Below are positions 7,401 through 17,865 of a DNA stretch of 29,076 bases, piece after piece (the stretch's first letter is position 1; each line of letters starts with the position of its first letter). The position numbers and the translations under genes were made by a program. The stretch is from Plantago elongata (Eukaryota > Streptophyta > Magnoliopsida > Lamiales > Plantaginaceae). The stretch is taken from positions 1-29,076 of the forward strand of contig JAYMSP010001764.1 in assembly GCA_036897095.1 (NCBI GenBank), written 5' to 3'. Below the pieces are notes generated by a model. The model did not search any database and was not told the origin of the DNA. It worked only from the letters and a program-made list of their open reading frames with translations.

Positions 7401-9433
7401 AAGGTAAATGGGCGCAAGTATTAGCATCTGCAGAAACTCACGCTGAAATCACCATGTATGAGTGATCAAGAGCACCAGCTATATTACAGCCCAGATAAAA
7501 TCATTAGTCAAATGGTGAAGTAAGAGGTGCATGACTTACAAGCTCGCGTCTTTCTTTCTTGGACTTCTCATGAGTCCGAATATTTAATTCTAGGAGTCCC
7601 TTGGGAGGTGTAATCAGCATTTCTCTATTTTCTAGATCAACAACAGGCACAATGGGTTCAACAAACGGAACCCACACCAAGGGACCAGAATCAACCGCCT
7701 CTTCTTCTGAGTGGCCAGTCTGATCAACTTCAGTGGTTCTGTTTGATTTGAGCTTAACCTGGAGAAGATCACTTGCTCCACTGTTGAAAACCTTGACAAC
7801 AGTCCCGACCGGTTCCCCAGACGCCTATTACAGTCAAGTAAGAAAAAATGCCTCAGAAATTGGTATGCAGAAAAAACTTGGGTTTACAAATCGGTACTAA
7901 TGGACAGTCTACATAAAAGGGAGGGAAAAAAAACAATGTTCCATTTTAAATATTACAAAAGATGAAATGGGTAGGAAAAAATCTGTTCTTAAGGGTGTGT
8001 TTGAGGAACGTCAAAGCAACAAGAGAGCACTTGTCCCTTGAGGATTCAAATAATTTTTCCAGACTAAAACTTAAGCACAAACCTTGAGAATAACTTTCAT
8101 TCCAATGAGGTCATTAGTATAGAACTCGTCTTCCTCTAGGTCGGGTCTATCTTCATCTTTCACCAGTATAACTGACCCCACAAGTTTCTGTGCCTGGACA
8201 ACAAAAGCTAACATTTAACAACCGCCATCTTTTAGCAAAATTGACATCGTACTCAGAAAATGAACCACTTTTGAGCAACCTGTTCTGAGCTGTCTATGCC
8301 ACTGAATTTCACAAGCCAACTTTGACCAGGGTGCCCTCGGCCCCCCACCAGTTCAATTTCTTGAAGAGTCTCAGCTCCTAAACTCTGCTGCTTCAACCAT
8401 CTTATTCCTGGCTAGAGAGACATGTCAAACATTCAGGTACACAGATTTAACACGGTATGCTGCTCTCTTTTTTTTCCTTGAAGCATTGTTCTTCACCACT
8501 TATATCTATCTAATGGTCAATGGAGAGTAACACAGAATTGTTTCAGCATTTTCGTTATGCTATTCTACCTTTGAAAATCGCAGCTCAGGAAAATCAGTGC
8601 TAGTCTTGACACGGACCTCTCCTTGGAACCCATGGACACCATAAACATAACCAGTCTCAATAAATTTGGAATCGGATGGACTGGTCTGAACAGCTCCTTC
8701 AGTAGCTGAAAGAACAAGATGATATACTATCAGATAATCCAAAGTAGACTTTAGAGAGACGAACCGTTTATGCACTATGCAGCATCCCTTTCTATCCCAC
8801 TTTTGTCATTTCACCAGAAAGTAATCAATTAACTAGAAACTCCATACAGAATTATATCAAAGTAAGGAAAAACCACCAATTGAATATAGGATGCAAAAAA
8901 GCCAGACCCAAGGGGAACGTTTCCATCTCCGAGTAATGCACAATAGTAGACAATCCTTAGTCCTTCCGTGCTCAGAAATACGAGATGCCACAGGAGAACT
9001 TTCACAATATCCACTCAATTCAACTATACCTCCCCAGTCCCCAATAACTAAAATCTACAAAATTTTAGTACTAAATACACTGGTTTTGCCTTCGGGATAA
9101 CATAAAGATCGAAACTTTAACAACAAACCAACTAATCAACAACTTCATTAGTAATTCAAGGTACAAAATTACATTAGTTGAACCTTGAGCACAAATGACA
9201 TCGAATCAATAAAAAAAGGCAAGAACAGCATGAGTATAGAGGTCTTTACCAGTAGATTGGAGCTTCGAAGAGCGATAAGGTAAGTGTGAATTCAAAGAGG
9301 TTAACCGCAATTGATTGGAAAATGACAAGTTTGGTTGCTTCGGCGTGCAGTAGGGAAATGGAGAAAAGTGGGACAGGAAGATAGAGGAAGAATTTGAGGG
9401 GCGGCAAAGAATCGAACAAGAGCTGGTATGCAT
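4497..9433 (-). CDS. Plastid RimM-type ribosome maturation factor fused to UDP-sugar pyrophosphorylase-like domain
   Basis: Ten exons join in frame: 9250-9433, 8569-8705, 8280-8411, 8083-8193, 7540-7824, 6748-6947, 6288-6573, 5509-5619, 5096-5278 and 4497-4838, for 656 residues. Residues 1-61 are Ser-rich with almost no acids, a likely chloroplast transit peptide. About 75-260 is RimM: ETGYVYGVHGFQGEVRVKT, then VGGRGHPGQSWLVKF and the PRC-barrel part with EDEFYTNDLIGM and GTVVKVFNSGASDLLQVKL. RimM helps mature the small ribosomal subunit at the 16S rRNA 3' domain. About 270-330 is charged and probably coiled coil. About 350-656 resembles the catalytic fold of UDP-glucose/UDP-N-acetylglucosamine pyrophosphorylases, including KSPWEFLQRPVGSGGV (about 506-521) and MGVEYIEVCTIDQ. 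The glycine-rich nucleotide loop (GGxGTRxG) expected at its start is not seen, so catalysis is doubtful. Arabidopsis At5g46420 (about 653 residues, from memory) has this composition. Confidence 0.88.
5299..5372. repeat. 37-bp tandem duplication in a RimM-gene intron
   Basis: The 37-base unit starting TTTATGATTAAACAACTG and ending GTGATTCTATGTCTA occurs twice back to back (5299-5335 and 5336-5372) without a difference. It lies in the intron between exons 8 and 9 (5279-5508), close to the acceptor. Perfect identity implies a recent duplication. Confidence 0.9.
5620..6287 (-). other. Intron 7 of the RimM fusion gene
   Basis: AT-rich intronic sequence of 668 nt between exons 7 and 8. A short plus-strand open frame at 6181-6378 overlaps exon 7 antisense and has no support. 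I see no other feature. Confidence 0.6.
6948..7539 (-). other. Intron 5 of the RimM fusion gene
   Basis: A 592-nt intron between exons 5 and 6. Several short open frames on both strands (6992-7371) have no family signature and no splice consistency. Nothing else is recognised. Confidence 0.6.
8706..9249 (-). other. Intron 1 of the RimM fusion gene
   Basis: A 544-nt AT-rich intron separates the transit-peptide exon from the RimM domain. This boundary often marks where a targeting exon was added to a protein of bacterial origin. No other feature is seen. Confidence 0.6.
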
Positions 9434-9594
9434 ATTTGGATTTTGATTTAGGTTGATTGGTTTCTTGAGAGAGCAGGGGAATGTTAGTTAACGTGCTTGT
9501 TATGTGCTCTGCTATAGGCAATAGCTGATGTTGATGATGATAATTTGCTAAAAATATCAGCGGAGCAGCAGAAAATATGAGTGAGTGAAGTAAT

Positions 9595-9700
9595 TACTCC
9601 GTCCCGAAAATGGATTCTCGTTTTCTTTTATGGTAGAGCAATATTGATCGAACTTGGATCGATTGTTCATTTAAAGCAACTTGTACTTTTTTCTCATGAA
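9595..9700 (+). mobile_element. MITE-terminus remnant (TACTCCGTCCC motif)
   Basis: TACTCCGTCCCGAAAATGG at 9595-9613 matches the terminus style of small plant elements with TACTCCCTCCGTCC ends. The opposite terminus was not found between here and 10475, so the right limit is arbitrary. It sits just upstream of the RimM gene leader. Confidence 0.4.
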
Positions 9701-9992
9701 AATTGTAAAAACGAAAATACGTAATAAGATACTTCAGTTCCAGATGATCATGCTCTTGAATGAAATTTTGGTTTCTCATGTTGCATACATCAGTGTTAGC
9801 TCCTTCAATTTTGGAACTAAGAGTTCAATTTTTTTATGAAAATGTTGTTCTATGGAACTCCAGAGTAGAAGTAAGAATAGTATGGTCTTTAAATTACTTT
9901 TTTTTTTAAGACTACATATGCAATCAACTTCCCCAAATTTCATGTGAAAACTATACAAAAATCCAGAGTCCACCACTCAGACATACATCACA

Positions 9993-10205
9993 TTACGTTG
10001 TCCACCAGCTCTGCCGAGGGACTAGCCCGGGTGACGCCTTGCTAACATCATTGCAAACCAAGTCCGGGGAAATCAATCCGGAACATCCTGAACATGAAGA
10101 ATGTACCACCATGGCACCATGCCTAGCTAAGTTGTATGCTACTGATTTTGCTTCACAATAGAAGAAAACTGATATGCATTGATCTCTATTACCAGCAGAA
10201 TACAC
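9993..10205 (-). pseudogene. Fragment of a retroelement RNase-H-type (RVT_3) domain
   Basis: A 70-residue frame includes CEAKSVAYNLARHGAMV, which resembles the C-terminal helix of plant RNase-H-like domains (pattern EAN.VAH.LA..A). It is followed by SGLISPDLVCNDVS, similar to the short tail after that helix. Only this end piece is present, with no upstream RNase H core or reverse transcriptase on either side. It is most simply a decayed retroelement or RNase-H-domain gene fragment lying between the RimM and PHYE genes. Identification rests on a short motif, so confidence is modest. Confidence 0.35.
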
Positions 10206-10475
10206 TGTACACAGATTTAAGATCTTTATTCCTCATAATTTACACTTCATTCATCCGATTCTATTCACCAGAATCAAAAATGTGAAGAAGACATGCTAGA
10301 CAAAGATGTAAAATAGTAGCACCATATCTAGAGTCTAGCACTGGACAGATAAATAAGACACATCACCAGAAAGGAATTGGAGCTGGAACATACGACTCCA
10401 GTGCAACTCATTCCGGTTTCAGGGAGGGGGTTAGATTTGTACTCGACAAGAAACGTGCCATAAGCTACATCAGAT

Positions 10476-13400
10476 TTAACTGGAACTACGTTGCTGAGTT
10501 GATTTCACTGACTTCAGCTCAATCTCAATCAGGAAGTAGCATTTGTTTTGCTCTCTACTATAACAAACATTACCGTTCATCATATTCAGGAGATTCTGGG
10601 AGAGGTTAAGAATGGTTCCATCTTCAGTAGAGCTACTTTTGGCGCCAAACATGTCATCGATGATGGCAGAAGGAAGGCCTTGCCCAGGGTGAGTCATTCT
10701 GAAGAAACAAAGAAGAAAGAGAATGTTACAAGTTATAACCAAAAGAACTCTTCATGATAATCTGCATTCTCCAAGGAAATGGCAGATATATTGCTGATGA
10801 GTTCAAAATGTTAGGATTGGTCGCTGAATTTATGTTCTATTTTGTTTCATATAGTTGTTGAAGTTGAATCTCATTAGCACATGAAATTGAAATGCTACAA
10901 ATCTATGCTAGTGGATTTTTCCTTGCAACCTTACAAACAGAAGCTTTCTACATCTGAGCTGAAAGGCATTCCAAATATTGAACTACTGAAACAGGTTAAG
11001 GCTCACATAAGATGATGAAACTAGACCTCTGCGTTTAACACTATCATTCATGCCAAGGAATCTCAGGAGAACATTCGGTCAGTAAAATCAAACTTTAATA
11101 AGCCGAAAGAGATCAAGTTCAGCAAAATGAGTGGGGAAATAAAGGCTTCAATGCCAAAACTGAAAACAATCAATATAAAGCGTTGTAGTTGCATCTTGTA
11201 CAAGTATCCAGAGCTGAATTTGAGCCTTCCCATGAAATTTCAAATGTTCATATGGTATGCACCACAGAAAATTCTCAAATGGTAAGAAACTAGCTCATTT
11301 CTAAGTGAAACGAGGATGACTAGAAAGATAGGGTATAGTTTGGTCATACCTGAATTGTACTCGGACATGTTCATGTCCATCTTGTATCAGTTTCAGACCT
11401 GGAGAAATCTTAATCTCCACCCAACCATCTGATGGACGCGTGTATTTCACTATGCAGAGCAAGAAACTAGACAATGACGACTGCAGCTTCATTTGATCCC
11501 CGCACAAAGACATGTTTTTCATTTGCTCAGGAATGTCATGAACGAGTCGCAAATTCTTTTCATTCAACAAGATCATAGCTTGACTAACAATAGCACTGAT
11601 GACATTTCCCAAGAGAAACTCTTCTAGATTAAGCTCCATCTTGCCACTGAGCACAAGCAATGTTTGTCAGAGAAATGTTCTCCCGAATTTTGCATTATAA
11701 ATGTCGAACAGTAAAATCAAGATCCTAAGTGGGTGTTCACTTGGGTTCTTAATAAACATAGGAAATCATCAATGAATATAAGCTATAGTGAATGTACAAA
11801 ATATAAGTTGTGCACAACTGCTTACTTGTTTGAGTTATACTTTTTCCAAGTTTACGTTACGAGAATGCTACTTTTGCTTCTACTTCTGCTTCTTTATAAA
11901 TGAGTTGCTACAATATGATTCTATAAAGCACAAATTAAGCACCTCAGACATTTTATAGTAGTATGCACTTAACGTGAGTGCTCATATTAAGCAGATGAGA
12001 TGAAATAAAAGTGAATTTGGTATGTTTGCAAGTCCTAATTGTAAAAGTAACAATAAGCTTTAACAATAATCAGACCAAGAATATCCAGTTCTAAGTCACT
12101 TGTGACAAACTTTGTTCGACGTAATAAGTATAAGCATTTGCAAACACTACTGGACTACAACTCAGATTCAGTATAAATAGAGAAGGAAAAAAAAACAAAT
12201 AAGAAGAAAAGAAGTACGCACCCAGCTTCTAAACTTCCAAAATCTGTATCATTGATAACTGAAAGGATCTGTCTTTCACAAGCATCACTGGTCTCAAGAA
12301 ACTGCTTTTGATAGGCTGTAACAGCTGAACCATTCAGGAGTTGGTGGGTGAAACGTATTCCACTTAGAGGATTCTTCATCTCTTGCCTAATGTATGCCAA
12401 CTCTTTAAGTTTCAAATCATCCTCGGTTTCTTCCTGGTTATCCTGTTGTTGTTCAATTTCTACTGTTTGCAAGAAGCAAAAACACCCAATTACCTTTCCA
12501 CCCTTATCTGCTCTCTTACTAGCTGACAAAAAAACCTCAACAAACTCTGCTTTCCGATTGAAGAACCCAAAAGATAGCTTTTCAGTCTCTTGGCCACTAA
12601 TGGCTCGGTACAGAAGGATCATAAATTTAGTGAGCTCATCTCGACCTTTTAGCTGACAGAAACTCCCAAAAACTTCGCCCGGAAGCACCTTTCCTATAAT
12701 CTCGTGCTTCATCCAACCGGTAAGTTTTTCCATGGCTGCACTCCATTCGGAACAACAGGCATTCTCATCGGAAGCAAATATGGGTGGTATTAGTGGATTG
12801 AGACTCTGTATGATGGCCTTATAGTCCTGTTCCAGACGGATAAATTTATCCATCACAAATTTCTCGTGTGTGACATCTTGACCCACAAAACATACGCCCA
12901 CGATGCCGTTTTTATAGTCCCTACTGGTGCATGCACTAACCAAAAGGTAAATTGCTGAATTGTGTGCATCATGTGCCCCGAAATTCATTAGCCTCACTTC
13001 AACATTTTTGTCCTCCTGCCCTAAATTATGAACATTAAAGAGTAACAAAAGGTGAGGAAATTTCAGTTGGTGACTTCTGAAAAAGTGAGAGGTAACAAAC
13101 TAACAACACACAGTGCAGAAATAAACTCTTCAAAAAGGACCAATACAGTCCGTGCAGTGAATTCAAAACATATGCTTTTCAACTCTACACACAGCAGGAG
13201 AAACCAGAGTGTAAGCTTCTTTCAATTTTCTTAATGCATTAATCAAATGATGCAGGAAAACTAATCACCTTGTAAGGCTCTGTGGAGAATGCTCTCAACT
13301 ACTTCACGGGAGCCTTCATGAATTACATCAACAGTTAGAGACTTTCCTGTAGCTTCTGAAGCTTTTAATCCTGTCAATTCATACATCTTTGAATTCCATC

Positions 13401-15276
13401 CATTTATCACACCAGATTGATCAACCCCGAAAATTGGAGCAGTGGCCGTCTCTATCAGCCGGACCATTTCAACAGCTGCCGAACTAAGCTCATTCATCTT
13501 CGAGTCATCATATGCTTGCAAGTCAATACTCATGGGTTTTGGACCGGTTTCACCTACCTCAAATGAATCTCTTAGTATAAGCTGCAAAGAGTGAATTGCA
13601 TTAATCTCCGCAACCTCCCATGGCTGGCTTCGACTTTTCACAACTTCAAGAAAAGCATTAAATGAAGATCTCGGATTCATCCTCCCGCCATCATCTTTGT
13701 CTTCAGGATGATGCTTAGCACCTCCCCATTTTATTTCCTTAGCAGTGTGAGACCTAAACCAGAATAAATAATTAGAAGATGAAATCCTTGCAGCTGCCAT
13801 GCCACAAACAGCATCTCCAAGAAGAGCCGCACCTGGATAACCCGCTTCAGCAAGACTGTCAGTACTGAACCCAGAGGACCCTGCATAGCTATCAAGTAAC
13901 CACTCGATAATTCCCCTTAATTGTGCCTCGGTTGGGGTTATACCAAGCAACCAACATTTATCTCTATGATATAATGCAGCCCCGTCACATTTTACAAGAT
14001 CCATTATACTAGGTGACTGAGTTACAATAGCTGATGGAGAGTCTCGGAGAAGCATGTCACACAATAACGTCTGCATTCGTAGCACTTTCTTTTCTGCCAA
14101 CTGTGAAGCTAGCTGAAGCTCCATAAAGAGTTGCAGGCCAAATGCTTGCATTAGGAATTCACACGCATAACGAAGAGGGAAAGGGACGTAACGTGGAGAT
14201 GTGTGATGGCACACCACCAAACCCCATAACTTCATCGAGTCACCATTATTGATGATAACTGACATCACAAATGATGCAATCGAACCCATATTAGCCATGT
14301 ACTGGTTATGACAGCCATGTGGCGCACGAAGCGTAGAATTAACCAAGCAAACAGGCTGCTTCAAATCCACACTCTGTATTATCTCAACCGGCTCAGCATT
14401 ACAATCGCAGATAATCCTCACTCGGTTCTGCTTAAACAAGAACCGTGCAGCCTGTGGGATATCCGTCGCAGGATAATGCAGCCCCAAGTACGGCTCCAAA
14501 CCGGACTTCCTAATTTCCGCCACAACCTCACCGTGATTATCCTCATGGAACTTATAAACCATAACCCTATCATAACCAGTTAGCTTCTGCACATTCTCAA
14601 CCAACGTGTCACACAAAATCCCAATGTCGCCCCCAGGAAGCGCCTGCAATCGCGAAATCACCCTCACCGCCAGCTTCTGCGACTGCACCGCTCCCGCACA
14701 CAACATAGCCGGGTCATTAGAATAAGCTGGTTCCAAATCAACCACTACACCTACATCAATTCTATGCAATATGGCATAAAAGGGCTTATGATTCGCCCTA
14801 GAACGAACCCAAATCGGGTTCATGAATGAAATCTCCTTAGATGAGACTGCTTTAAGCAAAGAAGCCTGCGATGAACTAGTAAACAATGTCCTTGCATCCA
14901 CACCAATCAAGTCTTTTTTCAACTCACTCTTCAAACCCAGCATATCAAAGCAATTCTGACTATAAGCAATAACTTCAAAACTAGCACCATCAAAAGCAAG
15001 CAAACAGCCAAAAGGCTGAACCTTTCCACCCCTTTGGATTCTGGACAAGTAAGCAGTAATCTGCTCAGGAGTACTAACATCTTGAAGTGGGGTTTGTGAA
15101 ACAGCTCGAGAGTAGTTGAAAATAGACTTACCAGGATCACCAGTCTTCTCAAACTCAGCCATCAGCCTTGCATCATCGTTGTACTGAGCCATGGCCTTAG
15201 GGTTGATGTTACTGGCAGCTGAAGATGCACTTTTGGGAATCGAATTTCTCTCACTCAAGGCCTTATCATCCCCCAT
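10476..15276 (-). CDS. PHYE: Phytochrome E
   Basis: Red/far-red photoreceptor. Four exons join in frame: 13269-15276, 12222-13020, 11350-11646 and 10476-10698, encoding 1108 residues. I use the ATG at 15276 ([10 protein letters not shown]); the open frame runs ten codons further upstream but there begins with TTG. The N-terminal PAS domain is about 70-180. The GAF bilin-lyase domain has [10 protein letters not shown] (about 272-281) and the chromophore cysteine in RAPHGCH (Cys322). The PHY domain is about 390-570, ending near the KWGGAKHHP tongue. Two PAS repeats follow from about 605, then a histidine-kinase-related module with [11 protein letters not shown]. Its ATP-binding glycine motifs are degenerate, as usual for plant phytochromes. 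[16 protein letters not shown], with Cys where most phytochromes have Gly, agrees with PHYE as I remember it from tomato. The intron positions are the conserved phytochrome ones. Two short upstream reading frames precede the ATG. Confidence 0.95.
10699..11349 (-). other. PHYE intron 3
   Basis: A 651-nt AT-rich intron between the last two exons. I see no RNA gene or repeat in it. Confidence 0.65.
11647..12221 (-). other. PHYE intron 2
   Basis: A 575-nt AT-rich intron with donor GG|GTGCGT and acceptor CTCAG|TGGCAAG. Nothing else is recognised. Confidence 0.65.
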
Positions 15277-15296
15277 TTGAGCCAGATTAGGAGCCT

Positions 15297-15374
15297 TTAT
15301 GTGCAATTACTGATGATGAATTGAGGGTTTTGGGTCTGGTTGTGCGATTGGTGTAAAGATTGGATTTTTAACAT
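15297..15374 (-). promoter_or_regulatory. PHYE upstream reading frame 2 (25 codons)
   Basis: An ATG at 15374 opens a 25-codon frame that stops at 15297, 20 bases before the PHYE ATG and out of frame with it. It counts only if the leader is unspliced here. Its peptide has no known similarity. Confidence 0.35.
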
Positions 15375-15429
15375 GGTTGTGAGGTGTTTGAGCTGAATAT
15401 GAAGAAGTATTGATGTGGGTTATATCCAT
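15307..15429 (-). promoter_or_regulatory. PHYE upstream reading frame 1 (40 codons)
   Basis: An ATG at 15429 opens a 40-codon frame (MDITHINTSSYSAQT...) that is in phase with PHYE and ends at a TAA at 15309-15307, 30 bases before the PHYE start. If transcription begins upstream of it, this frame would lower initiation at the main ATG. A leader intron could remove it; I cannot tell. Confidence 0.4.
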
Positions 15430-17179
15430 CTCTTTCACAGGGTACGGATATAGAATGAACAGGCAGACAAGAGATAACTGAAAGAAACAGGGGAGCTAAT
15501 CTTGTTCCAAATTGTGAGGTTAACACTTAAACAAAGGGACTTATCTTCTGATTAGGCTCCAAACAGCAAAAAAACACTGACTAAAAAAGGGTAAAAAATC
15601 ATTAATTGGTATAACATTTGTAGGGAAATGATTCTTTAATTGGGTCTGACCCAACCACTTGCGTCTATTCTTTCATTCAATAATAAACGAACAAGTGCGT
15701 GATAAATTCCATTTATGGATAGGAATATTCAGTGGGGCGCAGTTTCTTTCTGGAAACGTTTTTTACTCAGAGCTTCTTTTTTCATCCTTTTTGCGTCTAC
15801 AGTCTACTGGTGACTACCGACGATTTAACAGAGGGAATCGATGTCATCTGTTAACTCCAAACAATATTTGCTTGCTCAAAGTAGAAAGTCTAGGGATGTG
15901 AGAACTCTTTCTAAGTCTTGTTAGGAGAATAACTTGGGTCCGTATCCTATGATTTAATTCGGAATCTCTCATTTTAATGTTAGGCAGTTCTTAAAAGATT
16001 GCGAGTGGAGTTTTGGTGGTAACTCTTTCCTTTTTTAAATGGGAGGATTCCAAGGTGTATGAACATTGTAATTGCCCAGTCCCTTAATTAGTTGCTCATG
16101 CTTCGTGAGCATTGCTAATGAAAACCATGCTCTACTTTGATTTTCTATATTTTGGGTGAGTGTTGGGTTGTGTGTATGTAAAGTGTGGATATGTGTGGGA
16201 GGAGATCATATATAAAGTATGAATGTATGTGTTATGGATGTAAGTATGTGTGGGTGTGTTAAAGCTTTTTTAATAATATATAGAAAATATTATAAATTCA
16301 ATTATTTTATGAATTTACATATATTAACGGGATATGCATGAAAAATAATAGCACGGTTAATTCAGTTCATTATTTATAACATCGTCGTTGATGGTGCTAA
16401 CAAAATCTATATTAAGTGCATGCATATGATGATTCGTAGTCATATCATTGTAAAGAGTGAGTTGTTTCCAACAAGTAACGTATTGTTGAGGAAAATAATA
16501 TGAAATTGCAATTAAGGAACATGTACACGTAGGTACAACAACAAATATGATAAATGCAAATGAGTTTGGCGGTACTACGAGTAACTCCTACTTAAACATT
16601 AAAAAGAAAAAAAGCGCGAAACTTTGCCATCAAAGCCTCGTGCACGTCTACGCGCCCATGCGTTTACTTCAAAATAATTGTACCGCAATATCCAATAACA
16701 TTTATTATCGCGATTCAACTTAATTACATTATCGAGCAATATTCTCATAATCTCCTGCACGGAATATGATTTACAAGTTTTGTACTCGTCGTCATTATGT
16801 TACCCGTAACGCGAAAATTCACGTTGATTTTTGTAACATTTTAAACGACTATCTCTTTTTACCACTCTAGAATTTTCTATAAAGTTTGCATGATGTAGTT
16901 GGTCCATATATTTTCATAATATCGTAGAAAGCTTACTCTTTATTAAATTAAATTTAATACAATGAAAGTAAGTAATACTCTAAATTTATGTAATATTCAA
17001 TTTTCCTTTAGGAATATTACCCACTTAACTCTTTTCAAGCCTTTAACTTTCCAAATGATGACAACCTGGATTCTTAAAGTGTATATGACATATAAGATTG
17101 GAATACACTACTTTATTATGCCGCTGCAAATGATGTATATTTCAATTATATTTGTTCCACTATGAACGTCACATTTTTT

Positions 17180-17226
17180 TTCCTGATAAAAATTCATGTA
17201 AATGATTTGATATGACGGAGGGAGTA
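17180..17226. mobile_element. MITE-terminus remnant (GACGGAGGGAGTA)
   Basis: ATATGACGGAGGGAGTAGG carries the inverted form of the TACTCCCTCCGTC end seen at 3345 and 9595. It is the best match in the window. I found no partner terminus upstream, so the left limit is arbitrary. Confidence 0.4.
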
Positions 17227-17659
17227 GGAAATATGTAAACCGCACGAAAAACAATTTAACATCGTCAAGGTCGAGTCGTATAATAAATTGTGCGCGTTTA
17301 TCATGTAACTGACCTGTTATATAAACCTGAACGAGAGTTCAAATGTTTAAATTGCTTATGTTAAAGTCGAACGGGATAGTATATGGTAAAATATGCCTTC
17401 TAACTATATTAAAAATCATTAAAAAAAAGAAGTAAAATACCTTATTTTTCAAAATGACAAATAGAAAAAGGGGAAAAAGGTGGTTGAGCAAATTAGTATA
17501 TAACGAGAAGGGTTTTCTGCATTTTCCTCCTTCCATCCATCCAATAACTGCAAGACAAGAAAACAAGAAGTTGTTTTTTTTGTGTAAGAAGATAAAATCC
17601 TCTCATCTCTACAGATTCTTCCACAATCTATCTCTGTCACTACTCAAATACATACACAT

Positions 17660-17680
17660 TTTCTTCTTCTTCTTCTTCTC
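17660..17680 (+). repeat. TCT trinucleotide run in the core promoter or leader
   Basis: About seven TTC/TCT repeats lie in a pyrimidine-rich stretch just before the TATA-like element. Pyrimidine patches are common in plant core promoters. Confidence 0.7.
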
Positions 17681-17687
17681 CACCAGG

Positions 17688-17695
17688 TATAAATA
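17688..17695 (+). promoter_or_regulatory. Possible TATA box of the DUF1296 gene
   Basis: TATAAATA matches the plant TATA consensus and lies 170 bases before the ATG, predicting a leader of about 140 bases. The preceding CACCAG|GTATAA could instead be a leader-intron donor. Confidence 0.35.
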
Positions 17696-17865
17696 ACCAT
17701 CAATCAATCAAATCAACCGCATTGATTCACACCCGTGCGTTTCTTGATTCCCATTATAACATTCCCACCACCCATCACTTCATTCAAGAATATTGCAAGA
17801 ATTAATAATTATTTCGATTTCTGTTCGTAAAGTTGGAGTCTTTTTGTTAGATCTAACTGTTTAGG

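Larger units (their letters stand above)
15430..17865. other. Divergent intergenic region between PHYE and the DUF1296 gene
   Basis: About 2.4 kb of mostly AT-rich sequence that must contain both promoters. It has a GT-rich patch (about 16150-16260), a MITE-terminus motif GACGGAGGGAGTA (17214-17226) and, near the right end, a TCT run and TATA-like box. Short open frames at 15659-15901, 16962-17165 and 17454-17696 show no family signature. No RNA gene was recognised. Confidence 0.55.

Noticed and set aside
12348..12656. Plus-strand 102-codon frame inside PHYE exon 2
   Set aside because: It is antisense to the second PAS/kinase-related coding region, with no independent support.
14308..14583. 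Plus-strand 91-codon frame inside PHYE exon 1
   Set aside because: It is antisense to the GAF-domain coding region, with no family signature.
15277..15306. PHYE start at 15306 giving ten extra N-terminal residues
   Set aside because: The codon at 15306 is TTG (TTGCACATAAAG). The first in-frame ATG after the upstream TAA is at 15276.
16150..16260. GT-rich patch as a possible structured regulatory element
   Set aside because: It is imperfect low-complexity sequence; nothing beyond composition supports a function.
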